64,000 nt of DNA, from the NCBI GenBank assembly GCA_000611775.1, contig KK106987.1, forward strand, positions 1,569,506 through 1,633,505, read 5' to 3'. Below the pieces are notes generated by a model. It worked only from the letters and a program-made list of their open reading frames with translations. It was not told the origin of the DNA and did not search any database. The DNA is from Umbilicaria muhlenbergii. Lineage: Eukaryota; Ascomycota; Lecanoromycetes; Umbilicariales; Umbilicariaceae. The first letter of the stretch is position 1; each line of letters opens with the position of its first letter. A program made the translations under genes and the position numbers. This document shows positions 26,601 to 38,390 of this stretch, piece after piece.

Positions 26601-29600
26601 AATCATGATGAGAGGAGACTGTTAGCTTATGATGATTATTCAATTTTACCCTTCACTGATAAAAGAAGGAGGCACAATTCACTGTTAATATGAAGTTCAC
26701 TTTTTAAACAGCAGTGAGTATATCTGCCTGACTAAGGACTGAATAAGCGTCAGGCATCATTATTCAGTTTAAAGCTCAAATATTGATTATCACACAACTT
26801 TTTCATTCATTGAGGGTAGTCTTTCAGACATCAAAGCAGGAGTATGTAAAGAGTGTAAATTGAGTCATTCATATCATATGATCTTGCTCATGCAGCTTGT
26901 TAAAAGCTTTATCAATCACTTCATAATCCTTAATGCTTAGTGAGTAAACCTTAACTTGTTCAAGCTTATAGAGTTCTTTTCAATTGTTCATTAATGATAT
27001 TTTCATTCATTCATTCTTCAGGATGTCAACAACATTGCTGTTATCTTCTCATAAACTTAAGTAATGATTGATGACCTCACTCAGTGCTGTGACAGCGGTC
27101 ATGATCTTTTCATAGACAGTAACATCATTCTGCATTTACTGCTCTGACTCAATGATGATGCTTGATGATATGTGATAGGCTGTAGTGACTGTCAGTATCA
27201 CTCAGAAGATCAATTTGATTCAGTTAATAAATTTAAAAGATGATGCCTGCAGGAGGTCTGAGTTGACTTGAAAGTAATTATCAACTTCATACTTAATTAT
27301 TCATTCAAGCTGAGTGTGACATAATATGACAACTACTTTGTCTAAGTTGTTTCAAACCTCAATATTCATCAGGGTATGATTGATGATTGATGTATAAATA
27401 TTCATTAACTTGTAATTCAGTTCAAATAAGAGGTCTTGATCAGTGAGTAAGTCATCAAGTGACTTGATTTAAATGATGATGAAATCATAAGCAGGTATTG
27501 TCATCTGATCATTTAATAATAAGAGCTGATTGATCTGATTTAAGAGGATAATGACATTTATGTTCAGTTGAACATTCTCACAGCTCTTTATGACTGCCTT
27601 TCATTGAGATAAAAGTACATTGATATGCTCTGAGATTAAAATATCAGTTCTGATGAGTACATTCACTTTTAAGTTATTGATGATGTAAATCTCATGATGT
27701 ATGACTGCAGTTCTATCATGATCAGCTGAGAAGAAGAGGTTTAATTTCACATAATCTTCAATCACATGTGAGCTTGAGTTTAAGTCTTGAACTTTTATTA
27801 AAGAGGTCATCTTTTAACTTCTGCAATGAAAGCATGCTTCTTGAGGAAGTCTCAATCAATCAAGTTGATAATACAACTGATATTTAAACATATAAGAACA
27901 ATTTAACTGTTCTGAGAAAGTTTAACATCTACTGTGATGTAACATCATCCTCAAAATCTGTAGCCTTTGGCTGAAATATTCATGATGTTCAACTGAATTA
28001 GCTTTTCATTTAATGTCAGTGTTGTTAAGTGAGCTGCTGATTTAAGCTTAAGCTCTGAGGTCAAGTCCTGATTTTCATTAATAAAATCATGATTATGATT
28101 AATTCAGACATGTTTATGTAAGTTATTATTTAAGCTGAAAGCTTCTGAGCAGTGATGACAGTGATAAGAGGCTTATTTTATGATGTGATTGACATCAATA
28201 TTTTCACTGACTTTCAGAGCTTTTTTATTTGCTTTGTAGAAAACTTGATCTTCATTAATGACATAATTAGCTCAGTCATCTTCCTGCTCAAACTGATCAT
28301 TAATATAGTAATTGTTTTCATAGTCTTTGAAGCAGTTATATGAGTCTGCAGTCTCATCATAATACACTTTAATCTGTTGAGAGTAATTAAGCCTGTACCC
28401 TCCTTCATTTCATTGATATGATGATTCAGCTCAGTTCTGATAAGGCTCATAATACTGATTTAAATTTAAGTTCAAGTTTGTGTTTCCTTGTGTAAACTGT
28501 GAAGGCTGATATTGATTATTATTCAAAACCTGCAGTGAGCTCATAACTGTATCAGTAGGTCACTGCTGATTCAGAATGAATAATGTTGAATAAGAAACAA
28601 AAGAAGAGAACTGCTGATTTTAATTAAATAACTTTAAATGAGAAATGAAAGAAGAAAAATCTTAATAAGCAGTCTGATCAGAATGATCTGAAGTAGAAAA
28701 GAGAAGCTGTTGATAAAAAGATTAATACAAAGACTGATATTAACCTTGATTAAAAAAATTAAAATAAAAATCATCATACTGACTGTTCTGAACATCTTTA
28801 AACTGAGAGTCTTAATTATCACACTCTCTGTCATGCTGGCCGCTCATGTGTTGTTCATCATGTTAATGCATGTCTCATCAAGTGTTCTTCTTGTGTTTAA
28901 GTGTTTGAATGAACTGGCTAACTGTGGTAGTAGCAGTAGGGGGGTTGATGAACACTTAAAGTTCAATCATGATGTTTTGATAAGTGAAGGTCAGCTGATT
29001 CTCAACACTTTTAATGTTGACTGATTTAACATGATGTAGAATTATCTGCACATAAACAGCAGGCTCTCAGTGACTCTGTGTGTCAATCATGATATACTTC
29101 ATACTGATGAGGCTGACAAAAGCAACAGCAGTTGATTTTTTAAATCAGTTCTTTAAAGCTCAGCATCATTCTTTAACATTATTCTTATTATTCTGAAGTT
29201 CTACTCTCTCTAGATTGAAGAGTTCAGAGGTGTATCAAGTCAAAGAGGCACCTCAGAGGCAGGTATTAAGATTTGTTCTTATTAATTAAGCTTCCTTGAT
29301 TGTAGTTATATCTTGAATATGTTCAATGAATAAAATGACACTTTGATAGTAGATGTTTTTTTCAACAATGATAATTTCATCATCTTCATGAGATTTATCA
29401 AGCTGAGGGTCAAATAAGCTGATTTCATCAACTCTTCAATGTGTTGAGGGTGCAGACGTCATAGATGTAGATGTGATAAGATTTACAGAAGCAGCTTTAA
29501 TTATATCATTTTCATTATTATCTGCTGCTTATTGTATCATCATGACTGCAGTGACTGCTTGAATTATAAGGTCAGTGAGTTTTCATTGTTGAGTATTGAT

Positions 29601-30401
29601 TATAAAGTTGATGAGTTCTCATTATTGAGTATTAATGAATTTTTTATTTTTTTTTATTCCTTGACCTGTTTGACTTGCTCTTTCATTACTTATCATAGTT
29701 CTTTGAGTTTCTCTTTCAAAGTTCAACGTTTGAGGAGGCTTGAGGGAGACTCAGATATAACTTGATGACTCAGTCTGATCAGAGTCAGAGGTAATGATTG
29801 AATCATGAGTCTCACTTTCAGCAGATGCTTATATGATTTGAACAACTTAATTAACATTCTGTTTAAGCTTAAATAAGTCAGTGGCTCACTCTTTAAGTCA
29901 GTTACTAAATGCCTTAAACTTTGAGTGAGTTTGACGGCCTGATTGAATTGTTGTTTAAAGATATTGAGCAACAGTTTGCTTCTGAGAGGTGGAAATTTCT
30001 TGAGTTCAAAGATGCTCAGAGTCAATGAAGTTCTGAACTTGATAAGTAAAGCTTATCATTGAGTTATCTGCTGAAGCTGTAGAAGCCTGCCAGCTCAAGA
30101 AAAAAGATGAAGAAGTCAATTTAATTATGAAAGAATCATGAACATTCAATTGCTGATATAAATTATTTAGTTTAACAGGAGGCTCAATGACTGAAGAAAC
30201 TTATCATATAAACAGCAATCAATGAGAGGTGATAAAACTTAAAGTTGAATGACTTCAAGCTGATTGACAGTGATGTCATGATTTGTTTAAGAAAGAACTG
30301 ATGCTTGTGATAAACTGATTAACTCACTCATATTGAATGATACAAGGAGGCTTGATTTAATCAAGCAGTTTATAATGCTTGATTCAATGTTGTTATCAAA
30401 T

Positions 30402-30540
30402 TGTTGAATGTATTTCATTTATTAATTGTAAAAAGGTTGATTTCTTCTAGTGACATAAAAGCCTGCTAAATATGAACTAAACTACACTAATTCTAACTAA
30501 GTCATAATATGATCATAGAAATCATAATATGATTATAACA
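30402..30540 (-). repeat. LTR of C, right copy
   Basis: It runs TGTTGAATGT to GATTATAACA, 139 bp, and is directly followed by the second CTGCA. By function it is the 5' LTR of the reverse-oriented element. Confidence 0.92.
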
Positions 30541-31379
30541 CTGCACTGAAAACACAGGCTGACTGCTTTATCAAGAATATATATGAGTCTCAGGCATTAA
30601 TAATGATCTGAATCAAAACAAATTATGATGATGATTGATTCAAAAAGCTCATGAACAGCTGACAGTAAAATATATTAAACACTGAAAGACTCTGAAATTA
30701 TTTACATGCTCTTACTACTGATCTTGAATGAACTGAACAATAAGTCATTTTGTTTAAAATTGTCACATTTGCTGCTGAACAAAGAACATGAATGAGCAGT
30801 ATCAAGAAGTCTTAAAATCACTTTCAATTTTAAATCATTCATGATAAGATATTTCACTCAACTTGATTATTAAATTACTTGAAAGTGAAGGATTCAACAC
30901 AATCCTGACAGTCATTTACAAATTAATTAAAGAAAGACATTATATCCCTTGCTTAATGAATAAAGAAGAGAGAACATCAGTTGAATACATTATTAAACTC
31001 TTGCTTCACAATGTATGAAGGTTTCATGAATTATCACAGATAATTACATCAGACTGAGGATCACAATTTGTAACATTACTCTGAAAATACTTATGTGAAT
31101 GACTTTGAATCAGATTAAAACCTTCAACTGCTTTTCATCCTGAGACAGACAGGCAGTCTAAAAATGTGAATGTAAATATTAAATAGTATTTTAAAACATT
31201 TGTGAATTATCAGCAAGATGACTGAGTAAAATGATTATTAATGATTAAGTTTACAGTCAACAATGCAGATTCTGACTTCATCAAAGTTTCATCATTTTTT
31301 GTAAATAAAGGATATCACTCCTGAATGAGTTTTAACTTTAAATAATTGATCATCTCATCTTTACTGACAAGAGAATGAA

Positions 31380-32162
31380 TACGCTGCATCATGAGTTGAG
31401 TTTTACCCAGTGGGTTTGGGTTTGAGTTGGGTTTGGGTTGGGTTTTGAGGTGGGTTATACATGTCAAAACCCAACCCAGAAAAAACCCAACCCATTTAAC
31501 TCAAACTCAGAAAATTCTGGGTTAACCCAGTACATACAAATAGTTATGATAGTCTTTATGGTAGTCAAAAACGTCAGTTCAAAAGGTGCCTTCTCAAGTT
31601 ATTTTCAAGGTCATTTTTTGAGGCCGTCATCAAAGCCATTTTGAAAGCCGTTTTGGAAGCCGTTTTGAAAGCCGTTTTTGAAGCTGGTTTTCGAGGCCGT
31701 TTTTCAAGGCCGTCGTTGAGGCCGTCGTTGACCGTTTTTTGAGGCTGTCGTTGAAGCCGTTTTGGAAGCCGTTTTTTGAGGCTGTCGTTGAAGCCGTTTT
31801 GGAAGCCGTTTTTTGAGGCTGTCGTTGAAGCCGTTTTGGAAGCCGTTTTTTGAGGCTGTCGTTGAAGCCGTTTTGGAAGCCGTTTTTTGAGGCTGTCGTT
31901 GAAGCCGTTTTGGAAGCCGTTTTTCAAGGCCGTTTTTCAAGGCTGTCGTTGAGGCCGTTTTGGAAGCTGTTTTGGAAGCTGCTTTGAAAGCTGTTTGGAT
32001 GAGTCATATACGTGAACTTGAACTGGGTTACCCAGTGAAAAACCCAACCCAAACCCAAAAAAACCCAACCCAGTGTGACCCAACCCAAAAAAAACCCAAC
32101 CCAGTCTGAGTTGGGTCACAATAGTCAAAACCCAACCCAAACCCAACCCATGGTGCAGCGTA
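31380..32162 (+). mobile_element. hAT-like non-autonomous element, complete copy
   Basis: A 783-bp insertion in A2 has terminal inverted repeats TACGCTGCA...TGCAGCGTA and an 8-bp target duplication AGAATGAA (31372-31379, 32163-32170). The empty site is visible in A1 near 7372-7382 (AGAATAAATTCTG). An 8-bp duplication is typical of the hAT superfamily. The subterminal 100-150 bp at each end are dense in GGGTTTGGGTTG (left) and its complement (right). No transposase is encoded; the interior is an array of 37-bp units. It is much less mutated than the host element, so it arrived late. Confidence 0.88.
31747..31931 (+). repeat. Five 37-bp tandem units inside the hAT-like element
   Basis: Five consecutive units begin GTCGTTGAAGCCGTTTTGG at 31747, 31784, 31821, 31858 and 31895. 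The same unit, partly diverged, flanks the 13-bp array in the other copy (20520-20649). The 13-bp unit CCGTTTTTCAAGG appears here only once or twice, so the two copies have amplified different cores. Confidence 0.9.
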
Positions 32163-32812
32163 AGAATGAATTCTGAAGGAAAAGACTGATTTCATAATGA
32201 ATCACATGAAAGTTTTACATGTGATGTTACAAGAAAATATGACAGCAGCACAACTTCAGCAAGAAGACTTCATGAACAGAATTTAAACATTAATCTCAAC
32301 ATATCAAATGAGAGACCTGATATGATTATTAATAAAAAACATTTAAATGACTCATTTGTTCAAAAAGTTGAATCACAAGAATGAAGAACCTTTTTAAATC
32401 AAGAAGAAAGTATTAACTTAAACATATAAACTTAAACTACTTAAATTAATGAAAATACACTCTGTATTTCACACCTCATTACTCTGACTCACTGTGAATG
32501 ATTTTTTACTTAAGTAAATTAAGTCATCACCGTCACCTGTAATAACTGAACAGGCTGAACCGGAATGAGAAGTTGAACAAATTAATGATAATTATTAATG
32601 AAGAAACAGACTACAGTACAGAGTGACATAAAAAAAATATTCACTTGACAAGACTTAATACAACATTAATGAATTTAAATATTCACCTGAACTGAAAGAG
32701 GCATTTCATGAGAGGTACTCAGATAAGTCAGTTAAATCACTGAATACATTAATGACAAGGCAGAAAAGTAAATATGCAGTTCATAAAACTCATTAAATAA
32801 AGAAGAGGGTAA

Positions 32813-33011
32813 TGTCAAGTTTATATTTAAATATTGAACTGAATGACTGAATGAGTTAGCAGTGATTAGATTAATGAGCTTAACATGCACATAAAAACTT
32901 TAATCTTCATGCTTTTTCTTTTTTTTGCTTCTTAGATTAAAATTCTTTTCTGTAACTAAATATCAGTTGTTAAAACACATGCATTAATTCATAATCTGCA
33001 TAATCCTGACA
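32813..33011 (+). repeat. 3' LTR of A2
   Basis: It starts TGTCAAG after the same purine-rich tract as in A1 and ends CCTGACA. At 199 bp it is shorter than the A1 LTRs. Confidence 0.85.
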
Positions 33012-33557
33012 ACAAATATGTTAAGATTATATAACTTAATTAAATTAAAAAGTCTACTCAAAAGATTTAAAGTTTAATGAAAAGATAATAAAGTTTATTT
33101 AAAAATAAGCTCTTTTATATAATATGAGTTAAATAAAAAATATAAATATATATTTTTACTTGAGGGAAAAGTTAAAAGACTTTATTTAAATAAGTTAATC
33201 TTTCACTGTATTACTTGTTTTACTTATTAAAAAATTAAAGGAGGGTTTATAAATTTATATAAATTAATAAAAACTAAATATTATTATAATCAAAAGTTAA
33301 TACTTTTTAACATTAATTAATAAACCTTTGAATTATTTTAGTTGAGTGGTTATTTATATTATGTTAAATATTATTTCTGTGTTTAATCAACTTGATATAA
33401 AAAAAATTAATAATTTTCTGCATATATTAAAATCTCTTTAAATATTAAGTTATATTTTTTAACTTTTGCAATAATTTTTCCTTCTTTTGAGCTTATATAA
33501 TAATATATTGAAAGAATATCTGAATATTTTTTATATCATTTACATAAATAAAATACT
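33012..33557. other. AT-rich tract, left of B2
   Basis: Extremely AT-rich sequence with no gene. The same kind of sequence continues at 42386-42712, because B2 was inserted into it (AATTT duplicated on both sides). Confidence 0.7.
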
Positions 33558-33562
33558 AATTT

Positions 33563-33855
33563 TGTCAGGGCCATCATATAATAATATAATAATACAACAC
33601 TAATACAATATTAGTACAACATTATAGTATGACACTATAATACAACATTATATAAACATAATGACTCAGCGTCTAGCGCCTTGACATCAAGTGAAAATTC
33701 TTCACAAGGAGGTTTGAAAACCTGCTTTCTTCATGATCAGTTTTTGTCATCAAATAGAAGACATATAATCATTGTATTAACTTATCATGACTATATTGCT
33801 TACAACACCCTGTTCAACTTCTATATGATGATCATCATACACTCAACTTTTTACA
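33563..33855 (+). repeat. 5' LTR of B2
   Basis: It starts TGTCAGGG, ends TTTTTACA, and is 293 bp. Its left part is rich in TACAACACTAATACAA-type units rather than GTATGACA. Confidence 0.92.
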
Positions 33856-36800
33856 TACTGATCACTCAGTACCTTCAGGTGAACGGTCATGTCAGAAGTA
33901 TAAAACATGATGACATCAACACTTCAATCTCATCAGCTCAGTGAAACAGTTGATAATTAAGCTGAATTAAAGTCTTCAATTAACAGGTTCACATTATCAG
34001 CTGTTGACACCTCTGCCTCTGACATCATCAACAACAATGATGAACATATTAATGCAAGCAACTCTGATGACTTTATTAAAAATCTTGAGGCAGTCACTGC
34101 TCATAATCAGGAGATCATCAAGCGTCAATGATTATAATTACAACATGTACAACAAGAAATTGAGTTTAAGAATAATAAAAAAGAGCTTCAGGAGCTTAAT
34201 CAACACCTGAAAGAAAATTCTTTAATTATGACAAACTCAGGAAACAACACAGGTTCATCACATGAATTATGATGTCAAATTATGACAGATATCACACCTC
34301 TCCCTTTTTAACATCTTGTAAAGTCATGAGAGCCTCATCTCTATGCAGGAGGCGTCAAAGTCATTAGATGAAAACTTCAAAAATACTTAAATGATATCAA
34401 TCAGAGTCAGGAGCTGATGTCAGAGCAATTTTTTACTGAATGAGATTTCATCATCTGAGCAGGCACTTATTTAAAGAAAACTGTTATGAGTGACTGATGA
34501 AAGTAGAAGAAGCAGCATGATCACACTTAAATTACTTATAACAACTTTCTGAAGATGCTGAAGAAAAACCTATCCTCTGATGAAGACATGAATGAATGAA
34601 ATATCATCATCTTTAATACAGTTGAATTTTGCAACAATGATACAATCACCTTCTGATATGATAAATTATCAGAACTCTACTGCTTTCTTTCAACTTCACA
34701 TAAGGAAATTGATGAAACACTCATTTGAGATCACTGATGATCAAGGCTTCCTCATCACGTCCTGACTGAATTATGATGTTGAGATTCAACACAGGTTGCA
34801 AGACAGTTAATGCAGGAAATCTCAGCACATCTTGACATCATCATCAATCATGAACTGTTCTGAAGCCACTCAGACACTAAAAAGGATCATTAAAACAAAA
34901 CTGACAATAATGACAAAAGTATGACACAGATGTTATATTATGACAGAAAAGACTCCTTCACTGAATAATAAATCTCTCACCCTCAACAATTCAATCATGA
35001 AAGAGGAAATAATTCATGAGGTTTTTATTAAGAAAATAATCATGATCAAAGCTGAAATTCAAATTACATATCAGTTGCAGAGAAAGTGATTATGATAACA
35101 ATGCAGACATTCACAGGACCCTCATGCTGACAAAAAGACTTTATTTCAAAGAACAAAGTAAATACATGAAAAGCAGCAGGCCTCTGTATCAAGTGTGAAG
35201 TCATCAATCATTGAATAAATAAATGTATGATGAAATAATCAACAGCAGTCACTACTGCAGTTGATGTGAATAAATGATTCACAGTCAACCTTCAGCTCAT
35301 CTTTTTATTTATTATTGATAATATCTCACATCTGATATTAAGGCAGTTAAAGGTGAACTTTCATACAACAAGAAGTGACCTGAAGAAAAAATACTCATAT
35401 ATTATTGACAACAGCAGTCAAGGTAATATTATCACATGAAGTGTTGTCAATGAGCTGTCTTTACAAACTGAACCCTACAGAGCTCAAGTCAATGCATGAG
35501 GCAATGTGATTGACTTATCAGAGTCCGTCATACTGACAATTACAGTGTATGACATCAACAGTTAATCTTATCACTATAACAGCTGCTTTCTTGTTACACA
35601 AGACAACACATCAGTTTCTTTCATCCTCAGATTATCATTCCTAGTCAATGCAAACCTGAATCATAAATATGACACAGGGAAATTCCTATGGAAAAAGGTG
35701 AAGCATATCACAGCACACTAAGTATTTACTGTCAGTGAAAAGAAGGTGCTGAAGAGCATTCTACATATAAATAATCTTTTTATTATGAAACACTTCATAG
35801 GACTGTCAGACTTAATGATTAATATGAAAGAATATACTCTTCAGATGAACTCATTACAGTATGACAGAGATAATGATGTGTATAACACATTACCTCCTGA
35901 ATATCATGACTTCACAGACATATTTCAGACAGCTGAGAAGCAGTTTCTGTCTGAGAGAGATTCACATGATCATGTCATTGACTTGAAATCAGAGCAGCAA
36001 TCTTCATTCAGAAAGTTATAATCAATGTCTCTGACTGAACTTAATGTACTGAAGGTATATTTAAATGATGTCATGAAGATAAATATAATTTGTAAATTAA
36101 TATCATCTGCAGCTTCACCTGTTATGTTTGTACCAAAATCAGACAGCAGTCTATGACTAATTATTAACTATAAACACTTAAATAATATTACTATTAAGAA
36201 TCATTACTCATTATCACTTATATCAGACATGTTAAATCATCTTCAAGGAGTTAAAAAGTTCACTAAATTGAACTGCAAGAATGCATATAATTGAATATGA
36301 ATCAAGAATGAAGATGAGTGAAAAACAGTGTTCTGAACACAGTTCAGCCTGTTCAAATATCTCATCATGTCATTCAGTCTCATGAATACTCCTGCTATGT
36401 TTCAAGTCTTTATTGATAAAGCGCTTGATGAGTTCCTGAACATCACATGCATGATTTATTTGAATGATATCTTAATTTTTAGCAAAGATGAGTCTAAACA
36501 TGAAGAACATGTATGACAAGTACTAAGTGCATTATGATGTCATGATCTTCATCTTAAGATCAGTAAGTGCTTATTTAATGCAATGAAAGTGAACTTCCTA
36601 GGATTCAAGATTAACACAGAAGGCATATACATGAACCTGAAAAAATTTCAAATTGTTAAAGAATGACTGCCTTCAGAGAACATTCATGAATTGCAGATTT
36701 TTTTAAGCTTCATTAACTTCTTCTGAAGATTTATAAGAGATTATTCATAAATTACAACATCACTGTTAAATCTCCTGAAAACAGAAAAGAATAAAAAAAA

Positions 36801-37599
36801 AACTGAAAATATATCATCCTTTCCTCTTCAATCTCAACAGACTGCTATTAAAAGAAAGTAAAATAACTTGATCTCATTGTGAAGATTTAATACAAAGTAT
36901 TCAGCATGTAACCTGCAAGTTGAAGAAAAGTTATAATAAGAAATCATCATACCTGCCTCTTTTTCACTTTCAGAAGTTGCATTGAAAGTGTTCAAAGCTC
37001 TGAAGAAGACCTTCATGAGTGCTTCATTACTACACTACTTCAATGAAAACAAACTCATGAGGGTTAAAATGAACGCCTCTGAATTCACAATTAATGAAAT
37101 CTTGATACAACACTTTGAGGTTGATGATCAATTGCACTGATTATTAATTACTTACTACAGCAAGAAGCTGCTAAATACTGAGACTTAATATGATACAGAT
37201 GAGCAAGAGCTTCTTGTCATCATGAAAGTCATGCATCATTGATGACACTACTGTTGAGGTGCATGACATCAAATTGTCATACTGATTGATCATGCAAACC
37301 TTGTTTGGTTCATGACTACTTCAAACCTCACATGAAGGCAGTTCAAATGAGCTGAAAAGCTTGCTGAATACAACTTCAAAGTCACATATCAAGAAGGCAA
37401 GCAGAACTTTGTTAATGATCTGTCAAGATGACCTGATTATGAATTATTGAAGACTGTCAGTACCTCAACTGCTGCTGAAATAATGTGACAGTTCTTTCAT
37501 TTAGGAAGTAAGAATTATAAGTTAATGCAGAAGAAATTATACATGCTTGCTGTGATGACACTGCAGTCAAGACGCTCAGTACAACAGAAGTTATGACAA

Positions 37600-38390
37600 G
37601 AGAATGTTGTACTTATCACAACAAATACTATCAGTATGATGAATATTGAAGATGACAGTCTCATTGAAACATCAGCAGTGAGGAATTTACCTGCTCATGA
37701 AGCAAGCTGTAATGAAAATGAAATCAATGATATCACTGAAACATCAGCAGTGAGGAATCTATTCAGTATGATGAATACTGAAGATGATGATCTCATTAAA
37801 ACATCAGTGATGTGAAATTTACCTGCTCAAGAAGAAGCAAGCTGTAATGAAAATGATAAAAATGTCATGTCAGATGAAGTCAGTGATATCATTAAAACAT
37901 CAGCAGTGCATCACCTACTTAAAATAATGATTACTGAAGACAGTGATCTCATCAGAACATTAACAGTGTGAAATTTATCTACTTAAGAAGAAGCAAGCTG
38001 TAATAAACTGCAGTCAAAACACTTAATACAATAAGAGCTACAACAAAAGAATGTCATATCTGTCATAATAAATACTGAAGATGATGATCTCATTGAAACA
38101 TCAGCAGTGTGAAACTTATCTGCTTAAGAAGAAGCAAACTGTAATGATGAGAATGTCATGTCAGAGACTGATGATACAATTGAAACATCAACAGTACATC
38201 ACATACCTGCTTTAAAGGCAAGCTGTGTCATGTTGAAAAAAATCAGTAATCTCATTAAAACATCAGCAGTGTGAAATTTACCTGCTTAAAAAGCAAGCTG
38301 TGTCATGTCAGAAGAGATCAGTGATGTCATTAAAATACACATCATGTAACATTTATCTGCTCAAGAAGCAAGCTGTTACTCAGTTAAAGA
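37600..38390 (+). repeat. Acidic tandem repeat linker in B2
   Basis: Eight or nine imperfect units share ACATCAGCAGTG (TSAV) and GAAGCAAGCTGTAATGA (EASCN) blocks separated by acidic GATGATGATCTCAT stretches. They lie between RNase H and integrase. Unit number and order differ from B1 and B3. Confidence 0.78.

Larger units (their letters stand above)
23532..30540 (-). mobile_element. C: gypsy-type LTR element, reverse orientation, nested in A2
   Basis: Two 139-bp LTRs and a perfect CTGCA target duplication (23527-23531, 30541-30545) define a 7.0-kb insertion. Read on the minus strand, gag-like sequence lies at about 28000-30300. A protease-like segment (NVLI.TDILI pattern) lies at 27601-27810. 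The RT catalytic motif YVDDIVIY is at about 26470-26496, with RNase H roughly 25400-26000. Integrase spans about 24830-25150, with the zinc-binding HECLMQGLYIHN-like part followed by the catalytic start VMLITDKFSKAV. C is a Ty3/gypsy family unrelated in LTR to A or B. Dozens of stops; equal-length LTRs that differ by transitions. Confidence 0.9.
13286..33011 (+). mobile_element. A2: 3' portion of a family-A gypsy element, split by three insertions
   Basis: Sequence homologous to A1 starts within the RT region at 13286. It resumes after B1 at 22512, after C at 30541 and after the hAT-like element at 32163, and ends with a 3' LTR at 33011. RT (13286-13791 and 22512-22600), RNase H (about 22860-23230), the LNES repeat (23360-23430), integrase (30541-31370) and the chromodomain-like end (about 32590-32720) are all recognisable by alignment with A1. 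The 5' part is absent from the window. Many stops; A1 and A2 differ largely by transitions. The three insertions carry target duplications made from A2 sequence, so A2 predates all of them. Confidence 0.88.

Noticed and set aside
31438-32146. Reading frames in the second hAT-like copy
   Set aside because: Same cause: 37-bp units and CCCAACCC-type runs keep frames open. No transposase motif is present.
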